Assembly: GCF_900100785.1 (NCBI RefSeq)
Contig: NZ_FNCP01000013.1
Span: 1 to 64,000 of the forward strand
DNA from: Desulfosporosinus hippei DSM 8344
GTDB taxonomy: Bacteria; Bacillota; Desulfitobacteriia; Desulfitobacteriales; Desulfitobacteriaceae
Reading direction: 5' to 3'
Length of the DNA stretch: 64,000 bases
Shown: in pieces, positions 52,910-62,432 of the stretch
How positions within the stretch are numbered: the stretch's first letter is position 1
Layout of the letters: every line of letters starts with the position of its first letter
The notes under the pieces: generated by a model
What the model saw: only the letters and a program-made list of their open reading frames with translations
What the model was told of the DNA's origin: nothing
Databases searched by the model: none
Program-made: the position numbers and the translations under genes

Positions 52910-54406
52910 CTAAAGAAAATTTATTTTGACATTTATCCTGTTTCCATCTCTCGTGTAAGAAATTTTATCAATGATAGTCTTCAAATAATTATTTCTTTCT
53001 TGCGTATCTTTTGAAATGCTCCACTGATTGTAAAAGTCTCTAATTGAGGTAAGCCTTTTTTCATTACTTGTCTGTTCTCTTTTTTCAAGCCTCTCTTTAT
53101 ATTCTCCAATTTCCCTGTTTAACTTTTTTAGATTATCTTCACGTATCGCCTTTCGTTCCAGGAACCTTTCTTTTGATATTTCTTGATTTTCTCTCTGCTC
53201 TTGCAATGTATCTAAAGCTTTATTTTCTTTTAGAACATCCATTTCTTTTTGGTTGATTGCCTGAATTAGTACTTCCAATTCATTAGAGTTAACTTCGTAT
53301 TTTTTATTTATAATTTCCTCTTCATACTTTTTTAACTCATCAAATATAGCTTTTTCAAAGATTTGTGTGTTTAATCCCTGATTACCGCATCGGTTTCCAT
53401 AGGGATCAGTTTTCTGGCACTTTTTAACATATTCAATTTTACTTACTCCGTTATATGTAAATTGCATGGAATATCCACATTTTCCGCAGTATACAAGACC
53501 ACTAAACAAAAAAGCTCCTCGTCTTGATGCTCTGGGAATTATTTTTCGTTTGGCAAATAGTTCACAAATTTTTTGATGTTCTTCAATTAATTTAAGTTTT
53601 TCGTGTTCTCCATCTATAATAATCCACTCTTCCTTTTCGAACACCTTAAGAGGTTTAGTTTTTTTGTTTTTGTGCCCACTACCTTTGGATTTGTGAATAA
53701 TTATTTTACCCAAATGGGTTTGATCTCTTAATAACCGATAGATAGCAGTTGAACTCCAAAACTTACCGCCTGGACTTTTATAACCAATTTCGTTTAACTT
53801 CCAGGCAATTTGTTCAGCAGTTTGTCCCTGTAAGCTCATATTAATGATTAAACGATAAACTTTTCTCTTTTCTTCATTTACCTCCAACTTTTTTAACTCT
53901 GCATTATATTCATATGGATAGGGAGGTTTTCCGTTAGTCCATCTCCCTCTCTTTGCACCAGTAATCTTACCTCTTCTAAATCTTTTACTTATCTGCTTGT
54001 ATTCTAACCGTGCAAAGAATTTCTTTAATTCAAATTGAAATTCATCATTTTCATTTTCCAAATCGTATACTTTATCGGGTGTGAGTATTAGGACTTCAGC
54101 ATCCCTGAAAATAGTTTCGATTTTTGACCAATCACCATCATCGCCCCGCCCCAATCGATCAATATCAATAACAGCTACTGCATCGTAAAGCCCTTGTTTT
54201 ACCTCCCCTAGCATTTTAATGAATTCGGGTCTATCCTGTATGCTATCACTATTGCCAATTTCAGCAAATTCAGTATATTTACATCCGATTTTCTCACATA
54301 ACTCTACAAGTGCATGCCTATGATTTTCTAAGTCTTCCTCATAATCTCCATGACTTTTTCTTAAATAAATAGCAACATCATTAATTAAGATTTTCTCATC
54401 ATCCAT
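52910..54406 (-). CDS. Large serine recombinase (integrase)
   Basis: This 498-residue large serine recombinase has a catalytic resolvase domain at about 10-150, with the nucleophile serine likely S18 in AIYLRKSHG and the IDRLGRGDD segment. The recombinase domain lies at about 165-270 (PPYPYEYNAELKKLE, TAEQIAWKLNEIGY). A zinc ribbon (CGKCGYSM with a later pair CQKTDPYGNRC) is at about 309-345. A coiled coil (about 375-450) is typical of phage and ICE integrases. It probably integrated the AT-rich segment that runs to the right edge. The catalytic arginines cannot be fully checked here. It reads toward yyaL, so the attachment site may lie in 52856-52910. Confidence 0.9.
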   Translation of the reverse strand: MDDEKILINDVAIYLRKSHGDYEEDLENHRHALVELCEKIGCKYTEFAEIGNSDSIQDRPEFIKMLGEVKQGLYDAVAVIDIDRLGRGDDGDWSKIETIFRDAEVLILTPDKVYDLENENDEFQFELKKFFARLEYKQISKRFRRGKITGAKRGRWTNGKPPYPYEYNAELKKLEVNEEKRKVYRLIINMSLQGQTAEQIAWKLNEIGYKSPGGKFWSSTAIYRLLRDQTHLGKIIIHKSKGSGHKNKKTKPLKVFEKEEWIIIDGEHEKLKLIEEHQKICELFAKRKIIPRASRRGAFLFSGLVYCGKCGYSMQFTYNGVSKIEYVKKCQKTDPYGNRCGNQGLNTQIFEKAIFDELKKYEEEIINKKYEVNSNELEVLIQAINQKEMDVLKENKALDTLQEQRENQEISKERFLERKAIREDNLKKLNREIGEYKERLEKREQTSNEKRLTSIRDFYNQWSISKDTQERNNYLKTIIDKISYTRDGNRINVKINFL

Positions 54407-54637
54407 AACGTGTAGCCTCCACTGTGAAATGTTATGGATAAATTATAACAGATTACGAATTGATAAACATATATAGCATAAGATTTCCTTAGATTTCTAC
54501 TGATACGGATGGAAATAGTATGAACTTTCCAGAGAAACTACGGAAGAAATGAAGTGCTCTTTTCTCTTGTTATAATTTTGCCTCTAAAATCTATAATACA
54601 AGGAAGTTTCTATTTGAAAGGGGCTAAAATATAGCAA

Positions 54638-55087
54638 ATGAGCAAGGATAAAGAAGAAAGAGCCGTCGACCCCAAATTTAGTCTTTGTATAAAACACCGA
54701 AGGCAAGAAAAAGGCTATTCTTTAAATGAATTGGCGATTATGACTGCGGTATCAGGTAGTTACATTAACCGTCTTGAAAAGGGGGAGAGGCGCGCTCCCT
54801 CACTTCCCGTAATGCAAGCTATAGCCAAGGCACTAGATTTCGATGTCGCTGAACTTCTCAATCTGGCGACACCATCGGAACTCGAGGAAGATGTGTGTGA
54901 GATCCGAAATATGCTAGTCAAAAATGATTTTCGAGTGAACGACACTTTTGCAACTACCCATATAAAGGAATTAGTTGTAAAAATTTTTGACAAAATTATA
55001 TCAGCGGAGTGGAAAGGAAATAGGTTTATTGAAGGTGGCGAAATACTCCAGACGATTGATGAACTGGAAGGTTTGTTAAAGGCATAG
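54638..55087 (+). CDS. XRE-family HTH regulator
   Basis: This 149-residue protein has an N-terminal Cro/CI helix-turn-helix (about 12-70: HRRQEKGYSLNELAIMTAVSG then SYINRLEKGERRAPSLPVM) and an acidic C-terminal part of unknown function. It is divergent from the serine recombinase gene and shares a 230-nt intergenic region with it. It is a likely regulator of the integrated element, by analogy with phage and ICE repressors. AAAGGGGC precedes ATG 54638. Confidence 0.88.
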   Translation: MSKDKEERAVDPKFSLCIKHRRQEKGYSLNELAIMTAVSGSYINRLEKGERRAPSLPVMQAIAKALDFDVAELLNLATPSELEEDVCEIRNMLVKNDFRVNDTFATTHIKELVVKIFDKIISAEWKGNRFIEGGEILQTIDELEGLLKA

Positions 55088-55134
55088 AGCAGGTTAAGCT
55101 TCAGGGCCCATGGAATTTGTCATTGAATAATTTC

Positions 55135-55170
55135 AAAAAGGAATCCAAATCTAAGTATTGGGTTCCTTTT
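55135..55170 (+). terminator. Terminator after the XRE gene
   Basis: AAAAGGAATCC pairs with GGGTTCCTTTT around a 13-nt loop, followed by GCAATTTAG; the T run is within the stem. Confidence 0.65.
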
Positions 55171-55199
55171 GCAATTTAGTTAAAAGGAGTATTGATAGA

Positions 55200-56216
55200 A
55201 TGCCACGATTCATTCTTAGTGGGGAAAAAGAAAATCTGTTTAGTCTGTACCAAGTTGTATTTTCTGACGTACTCGGTACTTTAGTCGGATCAAGAGTATA
55301 TCGGCTAGAGCAAGAAGTGCCACTTAACGGTAATAAAATAGATATTTATGCCTGTGCTGATAAGATAAATCTTAATATCTATGTAGAGGTACAGCTCATA
55401 CCAGCGGACGTTAGGCATATGGAAAAAGTGAAGAAAATCCTTACCGATGTTAAGCAAGGAATAGTTATTTGGGAGGCTCTGTCCTTTCAAGGAAGGGAGC
55501 ATCTTGTTAAAGAGGTTGTAGAGTTTGCACGCTTGCTTGAAAAGCCTTTAGATGTTTTATTTGTAGAGGTGAACCCTGCTGTAATACCAGTCCTTGAAAC
55601 ATTAACAACGCTTTATTCTTTGGATGTTATTACGAATCTGAGCCGTTTAGCGGTAGTCAGAGGGCCTTTTGAGATAGTTGATGAATATAGGGGGAGAAAG
55701 TTGCATGGAGGAGAGCTGGAAGGCGATCTAGAGGCTGTCAATGTATCGACTAGACCAGTTATCCATGAACCTTTAAATCTGTCTAGCCGTCTTGGTGCTA
55801 ATTTATATGTTTTAGGAAAAATACGCCAAGTACTATGGTTCTTTCCTGGGGCTTACAGATCTAAGTCCAGATTAGATACAAATGCTATTACTTTTGGTGC
55901 GGGAGATGGAAATACTTACGAAATTAGTGTCAGAGATACCCACTCGCATGTAAAATTAAGAATATCAAAGAAAAACATAAGTACCTGGGTTCAACTGAAG
56001 ACGGACAAGATGATGATTGAAAATCGGATTGGGATTGGGATTTATTTCAGAGAAGAACGGTCAAGCTATATCCTTGACGTTCCAGTAAAGAGCCTTGGGC
56101 GAATTAGAAGAGAAGTGTTGGATGAAGTGGTAGAAATTTTCAAGAGATTTGTAGAGTTTTTTACAGAGTATTTTCAACAGGACGGTGAAGAGAGGAGGGT
56201 CAATTTGAATAGGTAA
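55200..56216 (+). CDS. Orphan protein, possible PD-(D/E)XK nuclease fold
   Basis: This 338-residue protein starts at ATG 55200 behind AAAGGAG; the longer frame from 55158 has no Shine-Dalgarno site. Residues about 30-75 show KIDIYACADKINLNIYVEVQL, an aspartate and then E-x-Q spacing seen in PD-(D/E)XK-like domains that precede DUF4268-type regions. The rest is mixed alpha/beta, ending in a basic helix. I do not recognise a named family. Its place between an XRE regulator and nucleotide-hydrolysing enzymes in an integrated element suggests a defence or maintenance role, which is inference only. Confidence 0.6.
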   Translation: MPRFILSGEKENLFSLYQVVFSDVLGTLVGSRVYRLEQEVPLNGNKIDIYACADKINLNIYVEVQLIPADVRHMEKVKKILTDVKQGIVIWEALSFQGREHLVKEVVEFARLLEKPLDVLFVEVNPAVIPVLETLTTLYSLDVITNLSRLAVVRGPFEIVDEYRGRKLHGGELEGDLEAVNVSTRPVIHEPLNLSSRLGANLYVLGKIRQVLWFFPGAYRSKSRLDTNAITFGAGDGNTYEISVRDTHSHVKLRISKKNISTWVQLKTDKMMIENRIGIGIYFREERSSYILDVPVKSLGRIRREVLDEVVEIFKRFVEFFTEYFQQDGEERRVNLNR

Positions 56217-56489
56217 GCTAGAAAACTATTGCTACTAATGCTTGTTTTGAGAAGTTGGTTATCGCTACTGACTTCTCTTTTTGCGTTTTAGTAGGCATAG
56301 TTACGAATAATCTATTTAATCTCATAAAGACACTATTCACGCAGGATTTTGTAGGAATATATAGAATATTTTAACTAACGCCATACTGGTGACAGGTGAA
56401 ATACATAGAAATAATTTCAATTAATAAAACAACTGAGTTGAAGAAGAAGTCATATGTAATGTTTAGATAGAGTAAGTGGAGGGAGAAAG

Positions 56490-57716
56490 ATGACTAAGGG
56501 GATTTTTTCAGATGTAAGTATCAAAATAGATAATCCAAAGTGGCACGAATGCATTAGTCGTGAAGTTGGTATATACTCTCGGAGCGATGATATTCGTAGC
56601 GAATTTGCACGGGATTATAATAGGATATTGCACTCAAATGCTTATAGACGATTGAAACACAAAACCCAAGTGTTCTTTGCAACGAGAAATGACCATATTT
56701 GCACTAGGATTGAACATGTAAACCACGTCGCTTCAGTAAGCTATACCATTGCGAAGTATCTGGGTTTAAACACTGAATTAACTAATGCTATCGCGCTTGG
56801 TCACGATTTGGGTCACGCCCCTTTTGGACATGCTGGCGAAACAGTTCTCAAAGAGATCGCATCGGCTGAAACTAAACAAAATTTTTGGCATGAGCGAAAT
56901 AGTTTAAGATTTATAGATAAAATTGAGACTTTGCCTGATCCTTCAGGTTTTGAACAGAATTTAAACTTGACTTATGCAGTGAGGGATGGGATTATTTTGC
57001 ACTGTGGAGAAGTTGACGAAAATTCCATATATCCTAGAGAAGAAAAAGTTGACCTCAATTGCATCGAAAAATCCAGTCAATATGCACCTTTTACATGGGA
57101 AGGATGCGTAGTTAAAATCTCAGATAAAATTGCTTATTTAGGTAGAGATATCGAGGATGCCTATACATTAAATATTTTATCCAGTTATCAGCTTAAGCAA
57201 TTGGTAAAAATTCTAAAGAGTTTTATCAAAATTGAATTGTCAGAAATTAATAATACGGTAATAACGCATAGATTGATTATTGATTTATGTAAGTCAAGTA
57301 GTCCTGAAAATGGTATTAGATTTTCAGATGAATATATCGGTTTAATTAACTCAATAAAAGCGTTTAATTATGAAAACATATATAAGCATGAAAGGTTAAA
57401 TGTTTTTAAAGGTTACTCCAAACTGATCTTGGAATCGATCTATGGTACTTTATCAAATTTATATAGTGAGGAAGAGACTATATATAAAATTCGGAAAAAT
57501 ATCTTAACTTATCCGTTACTTTTAAACAGTTTTTTGGATTGGCTCTTGAAGTATTCTAATAATAACGATAGATCGTCCAAAAGAAATAGGTATAATAATC
57601 AAGTAATATATGAAATTGAAAAGAGAGAGGATTACGCCCTAGCAGTGATTGACTATATATCAGGGATGACGGATAGTTTTGCAATCAAAGTTTTTAACGA
57701 GTTAACAAATCTGTAA
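56490..57716 (+). CDS. dgt: dGTPase-like HD hydrolase
   Basis: This 408-residue HD-domain dNTP triphosphohydrolase is dGTPase-like. The segments RILHSNAYRRLKHKTQVF (about 45-62), RIEHVNHVASVSYTIAKYLG (about 73-92) and GHDLGHAPFGHAGE (about 104-117) give the H...HD...D metal ligands. It should hydrolyse dGTP or other dNTPs to nucleoside and triphosphate. It lies 12 nt before a YfbR-like nucleotidase. dNTP-depleting enzymes of this class are known anti-phage factors. Here the linkage to a type I restriction system makes that role likely but unproven. GGAGGGAG precedes ATG 56490. Confidence 0.88.
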   Translation: MTKGIFSDVSIKIDNPKWHECISREVGIYSRSDDIRSEFARDYNRILHSNAYRRLKHKTQVFFATRNDHICTRIEHVNHVASVSYTIAKYLGLNTELTNAIALGHDLGHAPFGHAGETVLKEIASAETKQNFWHERNSLRFIDKIETLPDPSGFEQNLNLTYAVRDGIILHCGEVDENSIYPREEKVDLNCIEKSSQYAPFTWEGCVVKISDKIAYLGRDIEDAYTLNILSSYQLKQLVKILKSFIKIELSEINNTVITHRLIIDLCKSSSPENGIRFSDEYIGLINSIKAFNYENIYKHERLNVFKGYSKLILESIYGTLSNLYSEEETIYKIRKNILTYPLLLNSFLDWLLKYSNNNDRSSKRNRYNNQVIYEIEKREDYALAVIDYISGMTDSFAIKVFNELTNL

Positions 57717-57728
57717 TGGGGGATACTT

Positions 57729-58307
57729 ATGAGCCATTTCTTTGCTTACCTGTCAAGAATGAAATTGATTCAAAGATGGGGTCTGATGCGGAATACTCGA
57801 ACAGAAAATATCCAAGAACATAGTCTTCAAGTGGCTATGATTGCCCACAACTTGGCAATTATCAGAAATATGATGTTTGATGGTAATCTTAATCCAGAAA
57901 GGGTTATGGCATTAGCTATGTACCATGAGGTTTCCGAAGTCATTACGGGAGATTTAGCAACTCCAATAAAATACTTTAATCCAGAAATCAAAAATGCTTT
58001 CGGTAAAATCGAAGAAATAGCAAGAATGCGTCTTTTCAAAATGATACCTGAAGAAATTAGAGCTGAATACAAGGGCTACTTTTTCCCTCATGAGAATGAT
58101 GAGGATTGTTGGGAAATTGTAAAAGCTTCAGATAAAATTTCGGCTTATCTGAAATGTGTTGAAGAACTGAAATCTGGAAATGAGGAGTTCTTGAAAGCTA
58201 AGAATAAAATAGAACAAGAATTGCAAAGTATTGGACTTTCCGAAGTCAGATATTTCTTGGATAAATTTATTCCAAGTTTTTCACTGACGCTTGACGAGCT
58301 AAATTAA
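57729..58307 (+). CDS. YfbR-like 5'-deoxynucleotidase, HD domain
   Basis: This 192-residue HD-domain phosphohydrolase of the YfbR/5'-deoxynucleotidase family has TRTENIQEHSLQVAMIAH (about 22-39), MYHEVSEVITGDLATPIKY (about 63-81) and KASDKISAYLKCVEE (about 134). These supply the metal ligands and the E/D pair of YfbR. It removes the 5' phosphate from deoxynucleoside monophosphates. The dGTPase gene 12 nt upstream suggests a two-enzyme unit that drains deoxynucleotides. Overlap of mRNA with the next gene's hairpin is noted separately. Confidence 0.87.
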   Translation: MSHFFAYLSRMKLIQRWGLMRNTRTENIQEHSLQVAMIAHNLAIIRNMMFDGNLNPERVMALAMYHEVSEVITGDLATPIKYFNPEIKNAFGKIEEIARMRLFKMIPEEIRAEYKGYFFPHENDEDCWEIVKASDKISAYLKCVEELKSGNEEFLKAKNKIEQELQSIGLSEVRYFLDKFIPSFSLTLDELN

Positions 58308-58348
58308 TTCCAAGAACTTGATCAGATTTTTTTCCTAGACGTGAGAAT

Positions 58349-58413
58349 CCCTCTCAAATATGTACTGCTAACTTCACCGTCCACATAAAAGTAGGTAGTA
58401 CATATTTGAGGGG
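58349..58413 (+). promoter_or_regulatory. Long hairpin hiding a Shine-Dalgarno site
   Basis: CCCTCTCAAATATGTACT (58349-58366) pairs with AGTACATATTTGAGGGG (58397-58413), 17 bp with one bulge, and a 30-nt loop. The 3' arm contains GAGGGG, the ribosome binding site of the ATG at 58417. The folded mRNA would mask that site. It could also end the preceding transcript, though no T run follows. Confidence 0.65.
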
Positions 58414-58416
58414 AAG

Positions 58417-59445
58417 ATGAAAATGATAAAGTCAGTGGTATGCTGGGGAAGAAGCAAAATGGGACAATGTCCTTTATATCGTATCGAAAGAAAAAGTGAA
58501 GATATAAGGATAGCAAAACTGTGTCTTAGTAGTCTATTCTTAATGCAAGCAAAGCTAAAGAAATGTGTTGAGAGTAATAAAATCGAAGAGGTATTGAGAT
58601 TTAGAGAGGATTATGTAGATTGGTCATATTGGGATGAGGTTGAAGAGAAAGAGTTAAAAAGATTAACCAGTAATAGCAAAGATACTCAAATTAATTCACT
58701 AAAACGGTGTAAGTTAGATATGAATATATGCAAAATCTCATTGGACAGCAAGGAAAGTGCTATCGAAAAGTTACATGAAGAAATTGATTCAAAAATAAAG
58801 CTATACAACGATGATTTAGCGATTATAAAGAAAGTCCAGAATTACTGTGATAATTATGAAAATGAAGATTATAGGATTTTTAAGAACGATAGGATTTATC
58901 TTAAATTTCAGAGAGACAAGTATAATGCATTAATTGCTTTATATTTTAATGTTGATAGTTTCATTAAACAGGATAGCCAATCACCCGTGGAAACAATCTT
59001 TGTCTTTTCAGGGGAGGGAGAATATCCATTTCATAAACAAACAGTTTTACACCTTGCTTATGAGAAATATGGCGGTCTTGTACTAAGTGGAACAGAAGTT
59101 ATGAAAGACGCTGATGGAATAAAAGATTTGGTTCCCCAAGCACACATATGTGATTTCCAATCTTACAATAGAAGAAGAGGTCATGGAAGTTTTATATTAA
59201 AGCATCTAGAAAACATTGTAAGTACAGTTAATAATCGAATTCTTTCCCTAGGCGTTAAGTATAGAGAAAAATACTACTGGATGAAACCGATAAAAGCTAT
59301 AAATGGTGAGGTTGTACCAGGAGGTAATATATCCAAAGATGATTTGGTTAAATTTTATAACAAGAATGGATTACCAACGATAGGAAGAAAGTATTCTAGC
59401 GGTACCTATGTTGCCGACAAAGTGATTTATAAGATACTAGAATAG
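58417..59445 (+). CDS. Orphan coiled-coil protein with GNAT-like C-terminus
   Basis: This 342-residue protein is charged and helical in the first 190 residues (CxxC-like start, coiled coil at about 110-160). Residues about 250-342 contain SYNRRRGHGSFILKHLEN, which fits the acetyl-CoA-binding (Q/R)xxGx(G/A) motif of GNAT proteins. A late FYNKNGLPTIGRKY segment resembles their C-terminal strand and helix. The substrate is unknown and toxin-like acetyltransferases are one option. The start is ATG 58417 (or 58423). Its ribosome binding site lies in the hairpin at 58349-58413. Confidence 0.6.
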   Translation: MKMIKSVVCWGRSKMGQCPLYRIERKSEDIRIAKLCLSSLFLMQAKLKKCVESNKIEEVLRFREDYVDWSYWDEVEEKELKRLTSNSKDTQINSLKRCKLDMNICKISLDSKESAIEKLHEEIDSKIKLYNDDLAIIKKVQNYCDNYENEDYRIFKNDRIYLKFQRDKYNALIALYFNVDSFIKQDSQSPVETIFVFSGEGEYPFHKQTVLHLAYEKYGGLVLSGTEVMKDADGIKDLVPQAHICDFQSYNRRRGHGSFILKHLENIVSTVNNRILSLGVKYREKYYWMKPIKAINGEVVPGGNISKDDLVKFYNKNGLPTIGRKYSSGTYVADKVIYKILE

Positions 59446-59497
59446 AGCATTCTCGATTGTTTATTCTAGTCTTTGCAATAAATGCTTTAAAAGCATG

Positions 59498-59538
59498 TAA
59501 AATGAGAAAGCGCTTCATAGAAGGGCTTTCTCATTTTA
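59498..59538 (+). terminator. Strong terminator before the hsd operon
   Basis: A perfect 14-bp stem TAAAATGAGAAAGC/GCTTTCTCATTTTA separates the orphan gene from hsdM. Confidence 0.8.
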
Positions 59539-59692
59539 TGGGTAATTATGCAAAAACTAAGTATAATGAATAAACGAACTATACTTACAGGTCTTAACAG
59601 GTTTATTCTATAGGAAATGAATGAGACTAAATTGTCTATAAGATATGGTAGAATATATGTATCTAAAAACAGAGAAAAGTTGGGGGATATTA

Positions 59693-61174
59693 ATGGCTAG
59701 CGTAAATCTGGAATTTGAAAACAAATTGTGGGAAATGGCTGATAAACTTAGAGGTAATATTGAAAGTAGCGAATACAAGCATGTCGTATTAGGCTTGATC
59801 TTCCTTAAATACATATCGGATGCTTTTGAGGAAAAGTACGCAGAGTTGGTTGCCGAGGGAGATGGCTTCGAAGAAGATATAGATGCTTACGCTGAGGATA
59901 ATGTCTTTTTCGTGCCAGTTGAAGCAAGATGGGAGAATATCAAGAAAGAGGCTAAGAAACCTACCATTGGTCAAACCATTGATGATGCGATGATATTGAT
60001 TGAGAAAAATAATGCGACTCTTAAAGGGGTCCTTCCCAAAAACTATGCTCGTCCTGAAATTGATAAAGCGAAACTTGGTGAGCTTATAGATCTATTCTCA
60101 TTTAACTTGGGTAATAAAGATGCAAAAGCTCAAGATCTTTTAGGTAGAGTATACGAGTATTTCTTAGGCAAATTCGGTTCAAGCGAGGGTGAGTTCTACA
60201 CCCCCCCAACGATAGTTAAACTTTTAGTTGGTATGATAGAGCCTTTTAAAGGAAGAGTCTATGACCCTTGCTGTGGTTCTGGTGGTATGTTTGTACAATC
60301 AGCAAAGTTTGTTGAAGAGCATCAAGGAAGAAAAGATGATATTCATATCTATGGACAGGAATACACCGCTACAACGTGGCGACTGTGCAAGATGAACCTC
60401 GCTATACGTGGCATTGATGGGAATTTAGGAGAAAGAGATGCTGATACGTTTGCTAATGACTTACACAAAAACTTAAGAGCTGATTATATCTTAGCTAACC
60501 CACCATTTAATGTGAGTGATTATGCTCTAGTACAAGATGATGTTCGCTGGAAATATGGTATACCCCCAAAAAACAATGCTAACTATGCTTGGATTGAACA
60601 CATGATTAGTAAATTGTCTCCCAATGGTATTGCGGGCTTTGTTCTTGCAAATGGCTCAATGAGTACATCAACTAAGCAAGAAGCAGAAATCAGAAAGAGC
60701 ATCATTGAAGCAGGGCTTGTTGATTGCATTATTACCATGCCACCAAACCTTTTTTATAATGTGACAATCCCAGTATGTCTTTGGTTTATCTCCAAGAAGA
60801 GAGATAACCGTTCGGATAAGATATTGTTCATTGATGCACGTAAGATGGGTACTATGGTTACACGTAAGCATAGAGAACTATCTGATAAGGAAATCAAGCA
60901 GATATATGATACCTATCACAATTGGCAAGATGAGAAGGGTTATAAGGACGTTCAAGGATTCTGTAAGTCTGCAGATATTGAAGATGTTAGAGGACATGAG
61001 TATATCCTTACTCCAGGAAGATATGTAGGAATTGAAGAGGTAGAGGATGATGGAGAGCCATTTGATGAGAAGATGACAAGGCTAACAAGTAAGCTTGCAG
61101 AAATGTTTGTAAAATCCCATAAGCTGGAGGAAGAGATTAAACAGCGATTGGGGAGGATTGGTTATGAGTTCTAG
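59693..61174 (+). CDS. hsdM: Type I restriction-modification methyltransferase, HsdM
   Basis: This 493-residue N6-adenine methylase subunit has the N-terminal HsdM domain ([20 protein letters not shown] at about 11-30), the AdoMet-binding motif [13 protein letters not shown] (about 191) and catalytic motif IV NPPF (about 269). It methylates the adenines recognised by HsdS. I chose ATG 59693 ([11 protein letters not shown]) because GGGGGAT lies before it; the frame from 59645 has no ribosome site. The stop overlaps hsdS. Confidence 0.93.
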   Translation: MASVNLEFENKLWEMADKLRGNIESSEYKHVVLGLIFLKYISDAFEEKYAELVAEGDGFEEDIDAYAEDNVFFVPVEARWENIKKEAKKPTIGQTIDDAMILIEKNNATLKGVLPKNYARPEIDKAKLGELIDLFSFNLGNKDAKAQDLLGRVYEYFLGKFGSSEGEFYTPPTIVKLLVGMIEPFKGRVYDPCCGSGGMFVQSAKFVEEHQGRKDDIHIYGQEYTATTWRLCKMNLAIRGIDGNLGERDADTFANDLHKNLRADYILANPPFNVSDYALVQDDVRWKYGIPPKNNANYAWIEHMISKLSPNGIAGFVLANGSMSTSTKQEAEIRKSIIEAGLVDCIITMPPNLFYNVTIPVCLWFISKKRDNRSDKILFIDARKMGTMVTRKHRELSDKEIKQIYDTYHNWQDEKGYKDVQGFCKSADIEDVRGHEYILTPGRYVGIEEVEDDGEPFDEKMTRLTSKLAEMFVKSHKLEEEIKQRLGRIGYEF

Positions 61175-62432
61175 TCAGTGGAAAACTGAAAAGTTAGGAA
61201 ATATAGCTCATGTTCAAACTGGTCCATTTGGGAGCCAGTTACACAATTCAGATTATGTTAAATCAGGAACTCCAATCATAACAGTTGAGCATCTTGGAAA
61301 TAGGAAAATTGCGAGAAGCTCCGTGCCATTTGTCTGTGAAGCTGACAGAATAAGACTTAATAAATATAGTCTAAAGACTGGAGACTTAGTTTTTAGTCGA
61401 GTTGGCTCAGTAGACAGAAGTTCCTATGTAAGTGAAGATGAAAATGGATGGTTGTTTTCTGGTCGCTGTCTGAGGGTCAGAGCAAGTGATAATAGTATAT
61501 ATCCTAAATATTTGTACTACTATTTTTGCTTGGAAAGTATGAAAGAGTATATTCGAAGCATTGCAGTTGGCGCTACTATGCCATCGATAAATACTAAAAT
61601 ACTCAGTGAAGTGACCATTAATTACCCCCCAATGCGTGAACAAAAAGCCATTGCCAACACACTCTCCTGCCTTGATGACAAAGTAGAACTCAACAACCGC
61701 ATCAACCAAACCCTTGAAGAAATTGCACAGGCTATTTTTAAAAACTGGTTTGTTGATTTTGAGCCTTTTAAAGATGGTGAGTTTGAGGATAGTGAGTTAG
61801 GAAGGATACCGAAGGGGTGGAGAGTTGAGACATTAAAGTCAATATGTAAAACTATAACAAAAGGCACCACTCCTACCACACTCAAAAAGAGATTTGTCGA
61901 TACTGGAATTAATTTTGTTAAGGCTGAAAGTATAACAGATAATCATTCGTTTGATACCAAAAAGTTTGCGTATATTGATGAAGATACAGATTACATACTT
62001 AAACGCTCTAAGATACAAGAAAATGATATATTGTTGACCATTGCAGGCACTATAGGTAGATTTGCAATGGTAACTGACAACATATTACCTGCGAACACTA
62101 ATCAAGCCATAGGTATTATTAGAGTAGAAGAAAAAGTAATCAACCCTCTGTATGTTCTCAATTCTTTTATGTGCAATTGCCATAAAGATTTCTTAGAATC
62201 AAAAGTTGTACATGCAGTACAAGCTAACCTAAGCTTGGGGATTATTGGTAATTTGCCTATGATTATTCCAAGTGAAAAAGCACTTAGGGAATATTACGGT
62301 TTAGCAACTCCAATTTTTGAAATGAAGAGACAATGTATAAGTGAAAACGAAATCTTAATAACTATTCGTGATGCTCTTCTTCCAAAACTTATGAGCGGTG
62401 AAATAAGAGTAACTAACGAGGAGGTGTTATAG
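61164..62432 (+). CDS. hsdS: Type I restriction-modification specificity subunit, HsdS
   Basis: This 422-residue protein has two target recognition domains (about 5-165 and 210-400), each followed by a conserved helical spacer ([28 protein letters not shown] split around residue 170; [14 protein letters not shown] near 405). It sets the bipartite DNA target. The start ATG 61164 overlaps the hsdM stop and has GGGGAGG upstream. The sequence motif recognised cannot be predicted by eye. Confidence 0.92.
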   Translation: MSSSQWKTEKLGNIAHVQTGPFGSQLHNSDYVKSGTPIITVEHLGNRKIARSSVPFVCEADRIRLNKYSLKTGDLVFSRVGSVDRSSYVSEDENGWLFSGRCLRVRASDNSIYPKYLYYYFCLESMKEYIRSIAVGATMPSINTKILSEVTINYPPMREQKAIANTLSCLDDKVELNNRINQTLEEIAQAIFKNWFVDFEPFKDGEFEDSELGRIPKGWRVETLKSICKTITKGTTPTTLKKRFVDTGINFVKAESITDNHSFDTKKFAYIDEDTDYILKRSKIQENDILLTIAGTIGRFAMVTDNILPANTNQAIGIIRVEEKVINPLYVLNSFMCNCHKDFLESKVVHAVQANLSLGIIGNLPMIIPSEKALREYYGLATPIFEMKRQCISENEILITIRDALLPKLMSGEIRVTNEEVL

